From assembly GCF_001295925.1 (NCBI RefSeq), contig NZ_LJHQ01000024.1:1-64000 (forward strand): a DNA stretch of 64,000 nucleotides, given 5' to 3'. Origin of the DNA: Allobosea sp. AAP35. GTDB taxonomy: Bacteria; Pseudomonadota; Alphaproteobacteria; Rhizobiales; Beijerinckiaceae. The translations under genes and the position numbers were made by a program. Numbering within the stretch: the stretch's first letter is position 1; each line of letters begins with the position of its first letter. A model generated the notes under the pieces. The model did not search any database and was not told where the DNA came from. It saw only the letters and a program-made list of their open reading frames with translations. Below, piece by piece: positions 1-7,593 of this stretch.

Positions 1-48
1 CCCACCCCGACCCTCCCCACCGCAAGCGGGGGGAGGGGGAAGGGGGAG
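1..48. repeat. REP-like palindrome, copy A (inside cobG)
   Basis: The core CCCCACCGCAAGCGGGG (15-31) is flanked by C-rich and G-rich arms that can pair with each other. The same 17-base core occurs twice in cobN (2437-2453, opposite orientation, and 2531-2547). It is read in frame through cobG as PPPPACGGEG. The window edge may cut off a second, inverted copy. Confidence 0.7.
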
Positions 49-372
49 CTGCGCCAGCGGCGAAACCAGCGTCAGCCTTTGCGGCCCGTCGCCCTCATGC
101 TCGTCGACCAGCCGCTCGGCCAGCAGCGTCGCGACCAGTTCCGGATGGCTTTGCGCCGTGACCCCACGCAACTGCATGTTGCCGCGCGCCGAGATCTCGA
201 TCAGCCCGTTGCCGTGCTGGCCCGCCAGCGTCGCGATGCGCCGCAATTGCGCCGGGGTTAGACAGGCGCCAGGCGGATGCAGCCGCACCAGCCAGCCATC
301 GCCGGTCTCCATCGGCTTGAGCGTGCTCGGGCACCAGCCGCGCCGCAGGGCTTGGGGGGAGGGCGCGTTCAT
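1..372 (-). CDS. cobG: Precorrin-3B synthase CobG, N-terminal part (cut by window start)
   Basis: CobG is the iron-sulfur mono-oxygenase that converts precorrin-3A to precorrin-3B in aerobic cobalamin synthesis. Only the first 124 codons lie in the window; the frame is still open at base 1. The N-terminus reads MNAPSPQALRRGWCPSTLKP and continues with GDGWLVRLHPP and ISARGNMQLRG, which is the ferredoxin-like half domain of the nitrite/sulfite reductase family as found in CobG. The start codon (370-372) overlaps the stop of cobN by ATGA, so the two are translationally coupled. From about residue 109 the protein runs into a proline/glycine-rich stretch (PLPPPPACGGEG) encoded by a palindromic repeat that is also inserted in cobN, so the family match breaks there. 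Identification comes from the N-terminus and context; the iron-sulfur cysteines lie outside the window. Confidence 0.82.
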   Translation of the reverse strand, partial: MNAPSPQALRRGWCPSTLKPMETGDGWLVRLHPPGACLTPAQLRRIATLAGQHGNGLIEISARGNMQLRGVTAQSHPELVATLLAERLVDEHEGDGPQRLTLVSPLAQLPLPPPPACGGEGRGG

Positions 373-3300
373 TCCGCCGCCTCCGCCGCAGGCCTGCCCG
401 CCAGAAACGGCCCCACCGAATTGCGCCGGCTCGTCCACAGGCCGCGCCGCGCGGCATCCGCCAGCCGCGACCGGATCGCCTCGGCGGCCGGCGCATTGGC
501 GGCCTCGATCGCGGTCCAGACAGTCGTATCGGCGCACCAGGCCTGGAAAACCGCGTCGAACAGCCCGTCGGAGACCGCATCCGTGCTCGCCGCAAAGACG
601 AAGAGCGTGTCGATTGCCTCCGCCAGTTCCGCCGCGCCGCGCCAGCCATGGGCGAGATGGGACGCGATCCAGCGCGGATGCGTCAGCCGGCCATGGACGA
701 TGCGGGTGATGTCCTCGGCCAGCGTGCGGGCTTTCGGCGCCTCGGGGTTGGAGGAATCGAGGCTGTAGAGCGCGGGTGCGGCCCCGAGCGACTGCGCCGC
801 GGCCGCAAGCCCGCCGATGACGTCGGCAGCACTAGAGGCTTCGAGGATATCGCGCCCGGCGGTGTCGCTGACATGCACGAAGGCATCGGCCGCGCGGATT
901 CGGGCGGAGAAACTGTCATCGGGATGGGCAGCACCCTCCGGCCCGCCATAGGCGTGGCTGGAGGCGGCGAGATAGGCGGCGCCCAGTTCGTCGCGGCTCG
1001 TCCAGTCGCCGTCGAGCGCCCGGTCGGCGACGGCCGCGCCATAGCGGCCCGGCGCTGCCCCGAAGACGCGCGCGCCGGCTTCGCCACGACGCCGCGCGGC
1101 GGCGGGCTCGTTACAGTCGTCCGGTTCGTCGAGCAGCGCGACGGCGCGCGCAGCCGCATCGAGCAGCGCGACTTGGCTCGGAAACGTGCCGCGGAAGGCG
1201 CCCGAGATACGCACCGTCACATCGACGCGCGGATGCTCCAGCTTGGGTTGCGGCGTGATCGCAAAGCCGGTGACGCGCGTCGAGGCATCGTCCCAGAGCG
1301 GCACGACGCCCATCAGCGCCAGCGCATGGGCGATGTCCTCGCCGCCCGAGCGCAGCGTCGGCGACGCCCAGAGATCCATCACGATCCGGCGCGGCGGCTC
1401 GCCCTCATCCTGCAAATGGCGCGCGATGACGGCCTGCGCCGCCAGCGCTCCCAGCCGTGCCGCCGCTCGCGTGGGAATTGCGCGCGGGTCGAGCGTCGAG
1501 AGGTTGCGCCCGGTCGGCAGCACGTCGGGCCGGCCACGATGCGGCGAGCCGGCGGGCCCGGGAGCCACGAAGTGCCCGTCGAGCGCGCGCAGCAGCCCCT
1601 CGCGCTCGCTTTCCGCCGAGACCGGGTCGAGCGCGGACTGTCCAAAGACATGCAGCCCGTCGCGGAAGGGCAGTTCGGCGATGTCGCAAAGATGCGCGTC
1701 GAGCCGCGTCAGCGCTTCACTCATCGGCTGATCGGCCGTGACGCCGCAAGCCGCGGCCAACCCGCTGGCCTCCGCCCGCGCCCGGATCTCGCTGGCGACG
1801 ATGTCGGCCCGGCGCGGATCGAGCACCTGTGCCTGGCTGAACTCCTCGACGAGGTCGCGCAGCAGCGCGGTCTCGCCTGAAGCCCCGATCTGTGCCAGCG
1901 GCGGCGGCAGATGGCCGAGCGTCATCGCCGAAAGCCGCCGCTTGGCCGGCGCGGCCTCGCCGGGGTCATCGACGACGTAAGGATAGATGACCGGCAGGCC
2001 GTGCGTGACCAGCCGCGGCCAGCAGGACGACGACAGCGCCACCGCCTTGCCCGGCAGCCATTCGGTCGTGCCATGGGTGCCGAGATGGATCAGCGCGTCG
2101 ATGCCCGCCGTCTCCCGCAGGGCGCGGTAGAAGGCGAGATAGCCATGGGCCGGCGGCGCGTCGGGGTCATGATAGCGCGCCTTCCGGTCGGGCGTCGCAT
2201 CGCGCGGCGGCTGCAGCGCGATGGTGAGGGCACCATTGCGGACGATGCGGAAGCGGAAGGCGCCATCGCTGACGGTCGGATCGGATTCCGGCGTGCCATG
2301 GGCGGCGATGAGGGCCTCGCGCGCGTCGTCGGGGATGGTGGCAAGCCAGGCGCGATAAGCGTCGAGGGGGAGCGAGAGAGCGGCTGGCCCGGTGGTGAGG
2401 GAGGTCATCAGAGCCGCGCCGGCCTTTTCTCCCTCCCCCCGCTTGCGGTGGGGAGGGCCGGGGTGAGGGGGCATTCCGCTTGGCTCAACGGTCAAGGCCT
2501 CTCCTGCACGCCCCCCCATCACTAACCCTTCCCCACCGCAAGCGGGGGGAAGGGGATGGCGTAAGGCTTCAACCGCTCCACCGGAAACGGCGTACCCCGC
2601 CGCCGCCAGCAGCCCCTGGATCACGCCGACGCTCGCCGGCGTGTCGAGCCCCACCGCGAAGCCCGCCCGCCCGCCGCGCGCGGGGTAATCCGACATTACC
2701 AGCGCCAGCCGGCGCGCGGCGACCGGCTTGGACGCCAGCGCGGTCCAGCTGGTCACGAGATCGGCGAGCGCTGCAACGCCCTCCGGATCGGGCACCAGCC
2801 GGCGGGTCGCCAGCCCGGTCGCAGGGTCGGTGATCTCGGCCTTGAAGGCGACGGGGATCGTGCCCAGCCGCCCGTCGAACTCCGGCAGCGCGACTTGCAT
2901 CGCGAGATCCACCGCCGAGAGCCCCCGCGCCGAGGCCGCCCAGGCCTCGCGGGTGCTGCCGACCGGCATGGCCTGAAAGACGGGGCAGTCCGCCGCGTCG
3001 AGCACGAAATCGGCGCCCTCGCGCGCCGAGAACGCGGTCGTGGTGACGATGGCCGCCGGCTGCCGCGTCGCGATCAGTGCCGCGAGCTCGGCGGTGACGG
3101 CGGGGTCCTTCAGGCTGGTCAAGGCGAGGATCAGCGGGGCCGTGCCGCGTGCAGCGAGCGCGGCGGCCAGCGCTTCGCCCATCGCCGTGTCGCCGGCGCT
3201 GACGGCCGAGCGGTAGACCAGGATCGGCACGAAGGACTTGTCGGGCAAGGCGGCGAGCGCCTCGCGCCAGGGCATCGGCGCGGCGTTGGCGCCCAGCGCA

Positions 3301-3830
3301 AACAGCGGCGGGAGGGAGAGGGGCGCAAGCTCGGAGGGCGGCCGGTCGCGGCCGAGATACCCCCCCGCCATCGCCAGCAGCCGGCGCATGTTCTCCGCCC
3401 CGCCGCCGGCATGGAAATAGCTCAGGATCGCCCGCGCGCAGGCGGGCGGCACGGTGCCGTACTCCGCCAGCCGGGCATCGTCGCGGTCGTCGCCCGGCAG
3501 CACGGCGAGTGCGATGCCCTCGCGTCGGCAAGTTTCGCTCAACTGCTCGACGCCGTAGCGCCAGTAATCCAGCCCGCCGAGGCAGCGCAACAGCACGAAG
3601 CGGCTCCTGGCGACCGTCTTCTCGATCAGAAGATCGACCGAGAGCGGGTGCCGTAGCCGCCGCAGCGAGACGAGGCGGACGCTCAGGGCACTGTCTCCGG
3701 CCGCCGCCGCCAGCGCGGAGAGATCGCTGTCGGCGAAGGAGAGCACGACCACGTCTCCCGGCGGCAGGCCAAGATCGACGGCGTCTTCGCCATCGTCGAG
3801 CCTGATCTCGCTGGTCGGGAGCAGATGCAT
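369..3830 (-). CDS. cobN: Cobaltochelatase subunit CobN
   Basis: CobN is the large subunit of the ATP-dependent cobaltochelatase CobNST, which inserts Co2+ into hydrogenobyrinic acid a,c-diamide. The 1153-residue protein begins MHLLPTSEIRLDDGEDAVDL, as CobN proteins do, and carries the family signature HLGTHGTTEWLPGK in its centre. An AAAGGA ribosome-binding site lies about 8 bases before the ATG. cobS and cobT are not in the window. The gene follows cobW by 27 bases and its TGA overlaps the cobG ATG. Odd: residues about 424-468 (PLPPACGGEG ... PPHPGPPHRKRGEG) are low-complexity, do not look like CobN, and are encoded by two inverted copies of a palindromic repeat. Family-like sequence resumes afterwards at LSLPLDAYRAWLATIP. 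The frame stays open, so the gene is probably functional with an extra loop of about 50 residues. Confidence 0.95.
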   Translation of the reverse strand: MHLLPTSEIRLDDGEDAVDLGLPPGDVVVLSFADSDLSALAAAAGDSALSVRLVSLRRLRHPLSVDLLIEKTVARSRFVLLRCLGGLDYWRYGVEQLSETCRREGIALAVLPGDDRDDARLAEYGTVPPACARAILSYFHAGGGAENMRRLLAMAGGYLGRDRPPSELAPLSLPPLFALGANAAPMPWREALAALPDKSFVPILVYRSAVSAGDTAMGEALAAALAARGTAPLILALTSLKDPAVTAELAALIATRQPAAIVTTTAFSAREGADFVLDAADCPVFQAMPVGSTREAWAASARGLSAVDLAMQVALPEFDGRLGTIPVAFKAEITDPATGLATRRLVPDPEGVAALADLVTSWTALASKPVAARRLALVMSDYPARGGRAGFAVGLDTPASVGVIQGLLAAAGYAVSGGAVEALRHPLPPACGGEGLVMGGRAGEALTVEPSGMPPHPGPPHRKRGEGEKAGAALMTSLTTGPAALSLPLDAYRAWLATIPDDAREALIAAHGTPESDPTVSDGAFRFRIVRNGALTIALQPPRDATPDRKARYHDPDAPPAHGYLAFYRALRETAGIDALIHLGTHGTTEWLPGKAVALSSSCWPRLVTHGLPVIYPYVVDDPGEAAPAKRRLSAMTLGHLPPPLAQIGASGETALLRDLVEEFSQAQVLDPRRADIVASEIRARAEASGLAAACGVTADQPMSEALTRLDAHLCDIAELPFRDGLHVFGQSALDPVSAESEREGLLRALDGHFVAPGPAGSPHRGRPDVLPTGRNLSTLDPRAIPTRAAARLGALAAQAVIARHLQDEGEPPRRIVMDLWASPTLRSGGEDIAHALALMGVVPLWDDASTRVTGFAITPQPKLEHPRVDVTVRISGAFRGTFPSQVALLDAAARAVALLDEPDDCNEPAAARRRGEAGARVFGAAPGRYGAAVADRALDGDWTSRDELGAAYLAASSHAYGGPEGAAHPDDSFSARIRAADAFVHVSDTAGRDILEASSAADVIGGLAAAAQSLGAAPALYSLDSSNPEAPKARTLAEDITRIVHGRLTHPRWIASHLAHGWRGAAELAEAIDTLFVFAASTDAVSDGLFDAVFQAWCADTTVWTAIEAANAPAAEAIRSRLADAARRGLWTSRRNSVGPFLAGRPAAEAAE
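2424..2560. repeat. Inverted doublet of REP-like palindromes inside cobN (copies B and C)
   Basis: Two copies of the CCCCACCGCAAGCGGGG core lie in opposite orientation (2437-2453 and 2531-2547), separated by about 77 bases. Each copy is itself a hairpin, and the pair can form a larger cruciform. This layout matches what is known as a REPIN (REP doublet). The cobN frame is open through both copies: the first is read as PLPPACGGEG and the second as PPHPGPPHRKRGEG. A third copy is in cobG at 1-48. That the doublet was inserted after the gene arose is an inference from the break in CobN-like sequence. Confidence 0.75.
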
Positions 3831-3857
3831 GCGCGTCCTTTGACTGCCGCCCCGCGC

Positions 3858-4910
3858 TCAGGCGCCGGCGAGCGCGGCCTCCACAGCCTTCACGTCGAAG
3901 CCCTTGAGCCCGATCACGGTGAGGCGTCCGTCGCGCGCTTCGCCCTCGGTCCAGGCGCGGTCGAAATGATGGCTGACGCGCCGGCCGACGCCCTGCACGA
4001 CGAGCCGCATCGGCTTGCCCGGCACGGCGGCGAAGCCCTTCAGCCGCAGCACGCCCTGCGCTTCGGCGGCCTTGCCGAGGCGCGCCGCCAGCGCCTCGGG
4101 CGCAAGGCCGGCCGGCAAAGCGAGCGCAACCGAATCGAAATCGTCGTGTTCGTGATCCTCGCCATCGCCGTGATGGGAGGGGCGCGACGCCAGATCGGCC
4201 TCGGCGGCCGCGCTCAGACCCAGGATCAGCGCCGGCTCGATCGTGCCGTGGCGGGTCTCGACAATCTTGATGGCCTTGGGCAGATGCGCGGCGATCTCGC
4301 TCTTCACCCGCTCGCGCGTCGCCTCATCGATCAGGTCGCTCTTGTTGAGCAGGATCAGGTCGGCGCAGAGGATCTGGTCCTCGAACACCTCCTCCAGCGG
4401 GTTGTCGTGCTCGACGGACGCATCCTGCGCCCGCTGTGCGGCCAGCGCCTCGGGATCGTCGGCGAACTGCCCCTCCGCCACGGCGGGCCCGTCGACCACG
4501 GCGATGACGCCATCGACGGTGACGCGGGCGCGGATCGCCGGCCAGTTGAAGGCCTGGACCAGCGGCTTGGGCAAAGCCAGCCCCGAGGTCTCGATCAGGA
4601 TGTGCTGCGGCCGGTCGGCCCGGTTCAGGAGCTTTTCCAGCGCCGGCACGAAATCATCCGCCACCGTGCAGCAGATGCAGCCATTGGGCAGTTCGACCAC
4701 GTCGTCCTCGGTGCAGCCGGAAATGCCGCAGCCCTTGAGGAACTCGCCGTCGAAGCCGAGATCGCCGAACTCGTTGACGAGGACCGCGAGCTTCTTGCCT
4801 CCGGCATTTTCCAGCAGATGGCGCACCAGCGTGGTCTTTCCGGCGCCGAGGAAGCCGGTGACGATGGTGCAGGGAATTTTGCCGAGGGTGATGTTGGTTG
4901 GGGACGTCAT
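3858..4910 (-). CDS. cobW: CobW-type GTPase metallochaperone (COG0523)
   Basis: This is a G3E-family GTPase that handles metal for a client enzyme. Next to cobN the client is most likely the cobalt branch of B12 synthesis. Visible in the 350-residue protein: Walker A GFLGAGKTT (19-27), the metal-binding GCICC motif (C78, C80, C81), the ETSGLALP segment, the guanine-specificity motif NKSD, a His/Asp-rich linker (HHGDGEDHEHDD) and a C-terminal CobW_C domain. It lies between a DUF1636 gene (4-base ATGA overlap) and cobN. Related G3E proteins serve zinc or nitrile hydratase, so the cobalt role rests on family naming and context. Confidence 0.92.
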   Translation of the reverse strand: MTSPTNITLGKIPCTIVTGFLGAGKTTLVRHLLENAGGKKLAVLVNEFGDLGFDGEFLKGCGISGCTEDDVVELPNGCICCTVADDFVPALEKLLNRADRPQHILIETSGLALPKPLVQAFNWPAIRARVTVDGVIAVVDGPAVAEGQFADDPEALAAQRAQDASVEHDNPLEEVFEDQILCADLILLNKSDLIDEATRERVKSEIAAHLPKAIKIVETRHGTIEPALILGLSAAAEADLASRPSHHGDGEDHEHDDFDSVALALPAGLAPEALAARLGKAAEAQGVLRLKGFAAVPGKPMRLVVQGVGRRVSHHFDRAWTEGEARDGRLTVIGLKGFDVKAVEAALAGA

Positions 4911-5326
4911 TGCGGACTCGCGATCGGAAGAGGGGGAAGGCGCGCCACGACGCCCTTGCGGATCGCCTCGGCGCGCTCGCGCCAGGGCACGATGCCATCA
5001 GGGGTCGAGCCATACTGGCGCGCGAAGGTGAGCAGCGTCTCGACGCCCATTGCGGGGTCGAGATCGCCATAGATATAGGTCCAGCGGCCCTCGCCGGTGA
5101 GCGCCACCGTGCAGGGCCGCTTGCAGACCGAGAGGCATTCGACCGTCTCGACGGTGACGGCCTGCCGGTCGCCGGCATCGAGAGCCTGCCGAAGTCCGGC
5201 GGCGAGAACCGCGCCGGGGCGCGGCGCATCGGGGTCGCCCCCGGCCGCGCGGCAACTGGCGCAGACGAGAATGCGCACGCAGTCCGCGCCCGTGCCCGGG
5301 CGCGGCGGCTCCAAAAGATCACTCAT
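4907..5326 (-). CDS. DUF1636 predicted metal-binding protein
   Basis: A 139-residue protein starting MSDLLEPPRPGTG. It has an N-terminal CASC pair and a second cluster VECLSVCKRPCTVALTG. These spaced cysteines suggest a thioredoxin-like ferredoxin fold that binds a [2Fe-2S] cluster or a single metal, as proposed for DUF1636. A longer open frame extends upstream, but the ATG at 5326 lies directly before the family-like sequence and just after the HupE stop. It overlaps cobW by ATGA. The position between a cobalt permease and CobW, behind a B12 riboswitch, suggests a part in cobalt handling or redox support of corrin synthesis. The biochemical function is unknown to me. Confidence 0.8.
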   Translation of the reverse strand: MSDLLEPPRPGTGADCVRILVCASCRAAGGDPDAPRPGAVLAAGLRQALDAGDRQAVTVETVECLSVCKRPCTVALTGEGRWTYIYGDLDPAMGVETLLTFARQYGSTPDGIVPWRERAEAIRKGVVARLPPLPIASPQ

Positions 5327-5340
5327 GCTGCGGTCTGGCT

Positions 5341-5964
5341 TCAGGCCGTGCCGGGCAGGGCGGCGGCGAGGAAGACCAGGCCGACGCAGGCGAGCGCAGC
5401 GGCCGCTGCACGAACCGGCAGGGGCAGGGCGGCGGGCATCGCAAACAGGCGCCGCACGAGCAGGATCGTGCCGACCGTGACCGCAGCCTGGATCGCCACC
5501 AGCCCGACAAGATAGGCCCCGACCACGGCGGTGTCGGCACCGATGATCGATTCGGCCAGCGCATGGCCATGGGCGAAGCCGGCCGCCGCAAAGAGCGCAG
5601 CCAGGGCAGGCAGCGGCAGCGAGGGCTTGAGCACGCCGATGGCGCCGATCAGCACCAAGCTGCCGGCAACCAGGATCTCGCCGGCCGGCAGATCGATGCT
5701 GTTCATATGGGCGAAGGCGCCAAGCCCCATGCCGACGATCCAAAGCACGGGCAAAAGCAGCGCGCCCGAGGCATAGCGCGAGGCGACGAGGCCGACCGCA
5801 ACGAGCGCGGCGAGGTGATCGAGGCCGAGAATGGGATGGCCGAGGCCCGACAGCAGCCCCTCGGCGAGGGTCGAGGGCGTCGCGCCACCCATCGGGTGGT
5901 GGGCGAGCGCGGGCGTCGCGAGCAGGGCGGTGAAGGCGAGGGTCAGGCGGTTGCGAAGCGTCAT
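5341..5964 (-). CDS. HupE/UreJ-family permease, probable cobalt importer
   Basis: A 207-residue membrane protein with an N-terminal signal-like segment (MTLRNRLTLAFTALLATPAL) cleaved or anchored near ALAHHP, then about six hydrophobic helices. The HupE/UreJ metal motifs are present: GHPILGLDHL near residue 45 and FAHGHALAE. Family members import nickel or cobalt. Here the gene is the first after a B12 riboswitch and precedes DUF1636, cobW, cobN and cobG, so cobalt is the likely substrate. The start at 5964 places the signal sequence at the N-terminus; the upstream open frame overlaps the riboswitch and is not coding. Confidence 0.85.
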   Translation of the reverse strand: MTLRNRLTLAFTALLATPALAHHPMGGATPSTLAEGLLSGLGHPILGLDHLAALVAVGLVASRYASGALLLPVLWIVGMGLGAFAHMNSIDLPAGEILVAGSLVLIGAIGVLKPSLPLPALAALFAAAGFAHGHALAESIIGADTAVVGAYLVGLVAIQAAVTVGTILLVRRLFAMPAALPLPVRAAAAALACVGLVFLAAALPGTA

Positions 5965-6089
5965 GGTCGCAGGGTCTCCGTCACAAGGCAGCCGGTCTTG
6001 CGACCGGCCAACGTTCCCAAGGACGGAGCCGCCTGGCTTGACGCCACGCGAACACAGCCGCCGTCGGAACACCCCGTCCGATGGGCCCA

Positions 6090-6262
6090 TGGGAACAGTG
6101 TCGACGGCAGGTCTCCTGGCTCGCGGGTCTAGGCCTTTCGCGCCGCCTTCCCGGGATCGCTCCCAGTGGCCGATGGCGCGAAACTCGCCGCTTACAGTTG
6201 CGGGGGCAGCCACGGCATCGCACCGCGTTCCCTTTTCACCTCCTCGCGGAGGCACCGTCGGC
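6090..6262 (-). promoter_or_regulatory. Cobalamin (AdoCbl) riboswitch
   Basis: On the minus strand this leader contains the B12-box AGCCAGGAGACCTGCC (complement of 6106-6121), the conserved GCTGCCCCCGCAACTGTAAG block (complement of about 6190-6212) and the GGGAACGCGGTGCGATGCCG-type segment upstream. These are the hallmark conserved blocks of the cobalamin riboswitch in the expected order. It precedes the HupE start (5964) by about 125 bases, so high AdoCbl should shut off hupE-DUF1636-cobW-cobN-cobG. The boundaries are approximate. Confidence 0.92.
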
Positions 6263-6319
6263 GACGATCATTAGCCATGTGCGGGAGGCTGTGCAATGCA
6301 GTTGCTTCGCTTCCACCCC

Positions 6320-6426
6320 AGCCCTCATCCTGAGGAGCCGCGAAGCGGCGTCTCGAAGGATGCTCCAGCGCACTCTGGAACATCCTTCGAGACGCGGACT
6401 GTCGTCCGCTCCTCAGGATGAGGGCT
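6320..6426. repeat. Intergenic palindromic element with CCTCATCCTGAGGAG arms
   Basis: Perfect 18-base terminal inverted repeats (6320-6337 and 6409-6426) enclose inner arms (CTCGAAGGATG ... CATCCTTCGAG). The whole can fold into one long hairpin of about 107 bases. Similar CTGAGGAG/CTCCTCAG elements are, from memory, common between genes in Rhizobiales genomes. Its right end contains an ATG (6418) in frame with cobU. Confidence 0.75.
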
Positions 6427-6447
6427 CGCTTCCTTGCGCGGGCTGCC

Positions 6448-6966
6448 GTGACAGAATCGATCCCCCACCTCACCCTCGTCCTCGGCGGCGCCCGCTCCGG
6501 CAAGAGCCGCCATGCCGAAGCGCTGATCGAGGCCCTGCCGCCACCTTGGGCCTATATCGCGACCGCCCAGGCCTGGGACGACGAGATGCGGGCGCGAATC
6601 GCCGAGCATCGCGCCCGCCGCTCCCCGGACTGGCTCACGCTCGACGCGCCCCTCGACCTGCCCGATGCGATTCGCAGGCTTCCCGAGGGCCGCCCGGTGC
6701 TGGTCGATTGCCTGACGCTGTGGCTGACCAATCTGATGCTCGCCGAGCAGGACACCGTCGCCGCCGGTGCCGCGCTGATCGCGGCCTGCGCGCAGGCCTC
6801 GGCGCCCATCGTTCTCGTCTCCAACGAGGTTGGGCTCGGCATCGTGCCCGACAATGCGCTGGCCCGGCGTTTCCGCGATGAGGCCGGCCGTCTGCACCAG
6901 GCGATTGCGGCAAGGGCCGGCCGCGTGGTCTTCATGGTCGCCGGGCTGCCGATGCAGGTGAAGTGA
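6448..6966 (+). CDS. cobU: Adenosylcobinamide kinase / guanylyltransferase (CobU/CobP)
   Basis: A bifunctional enzyme that phosphorylates adenosylcobinamide and then attaches GMP, giving AdoCbi-GDP for nucleotide-loop assembly. The protein of 172 residues (GTG start) shows the P-loop GGARSGKS at 13-20, DCLTLWLTNLM and VSNEVGLGIVP, all typical. An in-frame ATG at 6418 would add ten residues, but it lies inside the right arm of the palindromic element at 6320-6426 and adds no family-like sequence, so GTG 6448 is preferred. The stop overlaps or abuts the start of cobO, so the two are coupled. Confidence 0.93.
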   Translation: MTESIPHLTLVLGGARSGKSRHAEALIEALPPPWAYIATAQAWDDEMRARIAEHRARRSPDWLTLDAPLDLPDAIRRLPEGRPVLVDCLTLWLTNLMLAEQDTVAAGAALIAACAQASAPIVLVSNEVGLGIVPDNALARRFRDEAGRLHQAIAARAGRVVFMVAGLPMQVK

Positions 6967-6974
6967 GAACGACG

Positions 6975-7586
6975 ATGACGAACGAAACCGACGACGCCGC
7001 CCGCTACAAGGCCAAGATGGCAAAGCGCAAGGCGCTTCAGGATGCCGAGGTCGCCTCCAAGACGGTCGAGAAGGGCCTGCTGATCGTCAACACCGGGCCC
7101 GGTAAGGGCAAGTCGACGGCGGCCTTCGGGTTGATGCTGCGCGCGCTCGGCCATGGCTGGCGCGTCGGCGTGGTGCAGTTCATCAAGGGCGCCTGGGAAA
7201 CCGGCGAGCGCCGGGCGCTGGAGGCCTTCGGCGAGCAGATCGCCTGGCACACCATGGGCGAGGGCTTCACCTGGGAGACGCAGGACAAGGCCTGCGACAT
7301 CGCTGCCGCGACCCGCGCCTTCGACAAGGTCAAAGAGCTGATGGCCGATGACAGCATCCGCCTGATCGTGCTGGACGAGCTCAACATCGCGCTGCGCTAC
7401 GATTACCTGCCGCTGGCCGAAGTCATCGCCACGCTGCAGGCGCGCCGCCCCGATCTCCACATCGTCGTCACCGGCCGCAACGCCAAGCCGGAGCTGATCG
7501 AGGCCGCCGACCTCGTGACCGAGATGACACTGGTGAAGCACCATTTCACCGCCGGCGTGAAGGCGCAGGAGGGGATCGAGTTTTAG
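6975..7586 (+). CDS. cobO: Cob(I)yrinic acid a,c-diamide adenosyltransferase (CobO)
   Basis: Transfers the 5'-deoxyadenosyl group of ATP to cobalt(I) corrinoids. The protein of 203 residues has the usual CobO start (MTNETDDAARYKAKMAKRKA), the phosphate loop NTGPGKGKST, the FIKGAWETGE segment and the LDELNIALRYDYL motif. ATG 6975 matches the family N-terminus; a GTG at 6963 that overlaps the cobU stop (GTGA) is an alternative adding four residues. It forms a two-gene unit with cobU. Confidence 0.94.
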   Translation: MTNETDDAARYKAKMAKRKALQDAEVASKTVEKGLLIVNTGPGKGKSTAAFGLMLRALGHGWRVGVVQFIKGAWETGERRALEAFGEQIAWHTMGEGFTWETQDKACDIAAATRAFDKVKELMADDSIRLIVLDELNIALRYDYLPLAEVIATLQARRPDLHIVVTGRNAKPELIEAADLVTEMTLVKHHFTAGVKAQEGIEF

Positions 7587-7593
7587 AAGGGTG

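Noticed and set aside
6418-6447. Upstream ATG extension of cobU
   Set aside because: The ATG lies in the arm of a palindromic repeat and the ten added residues are not family-like.
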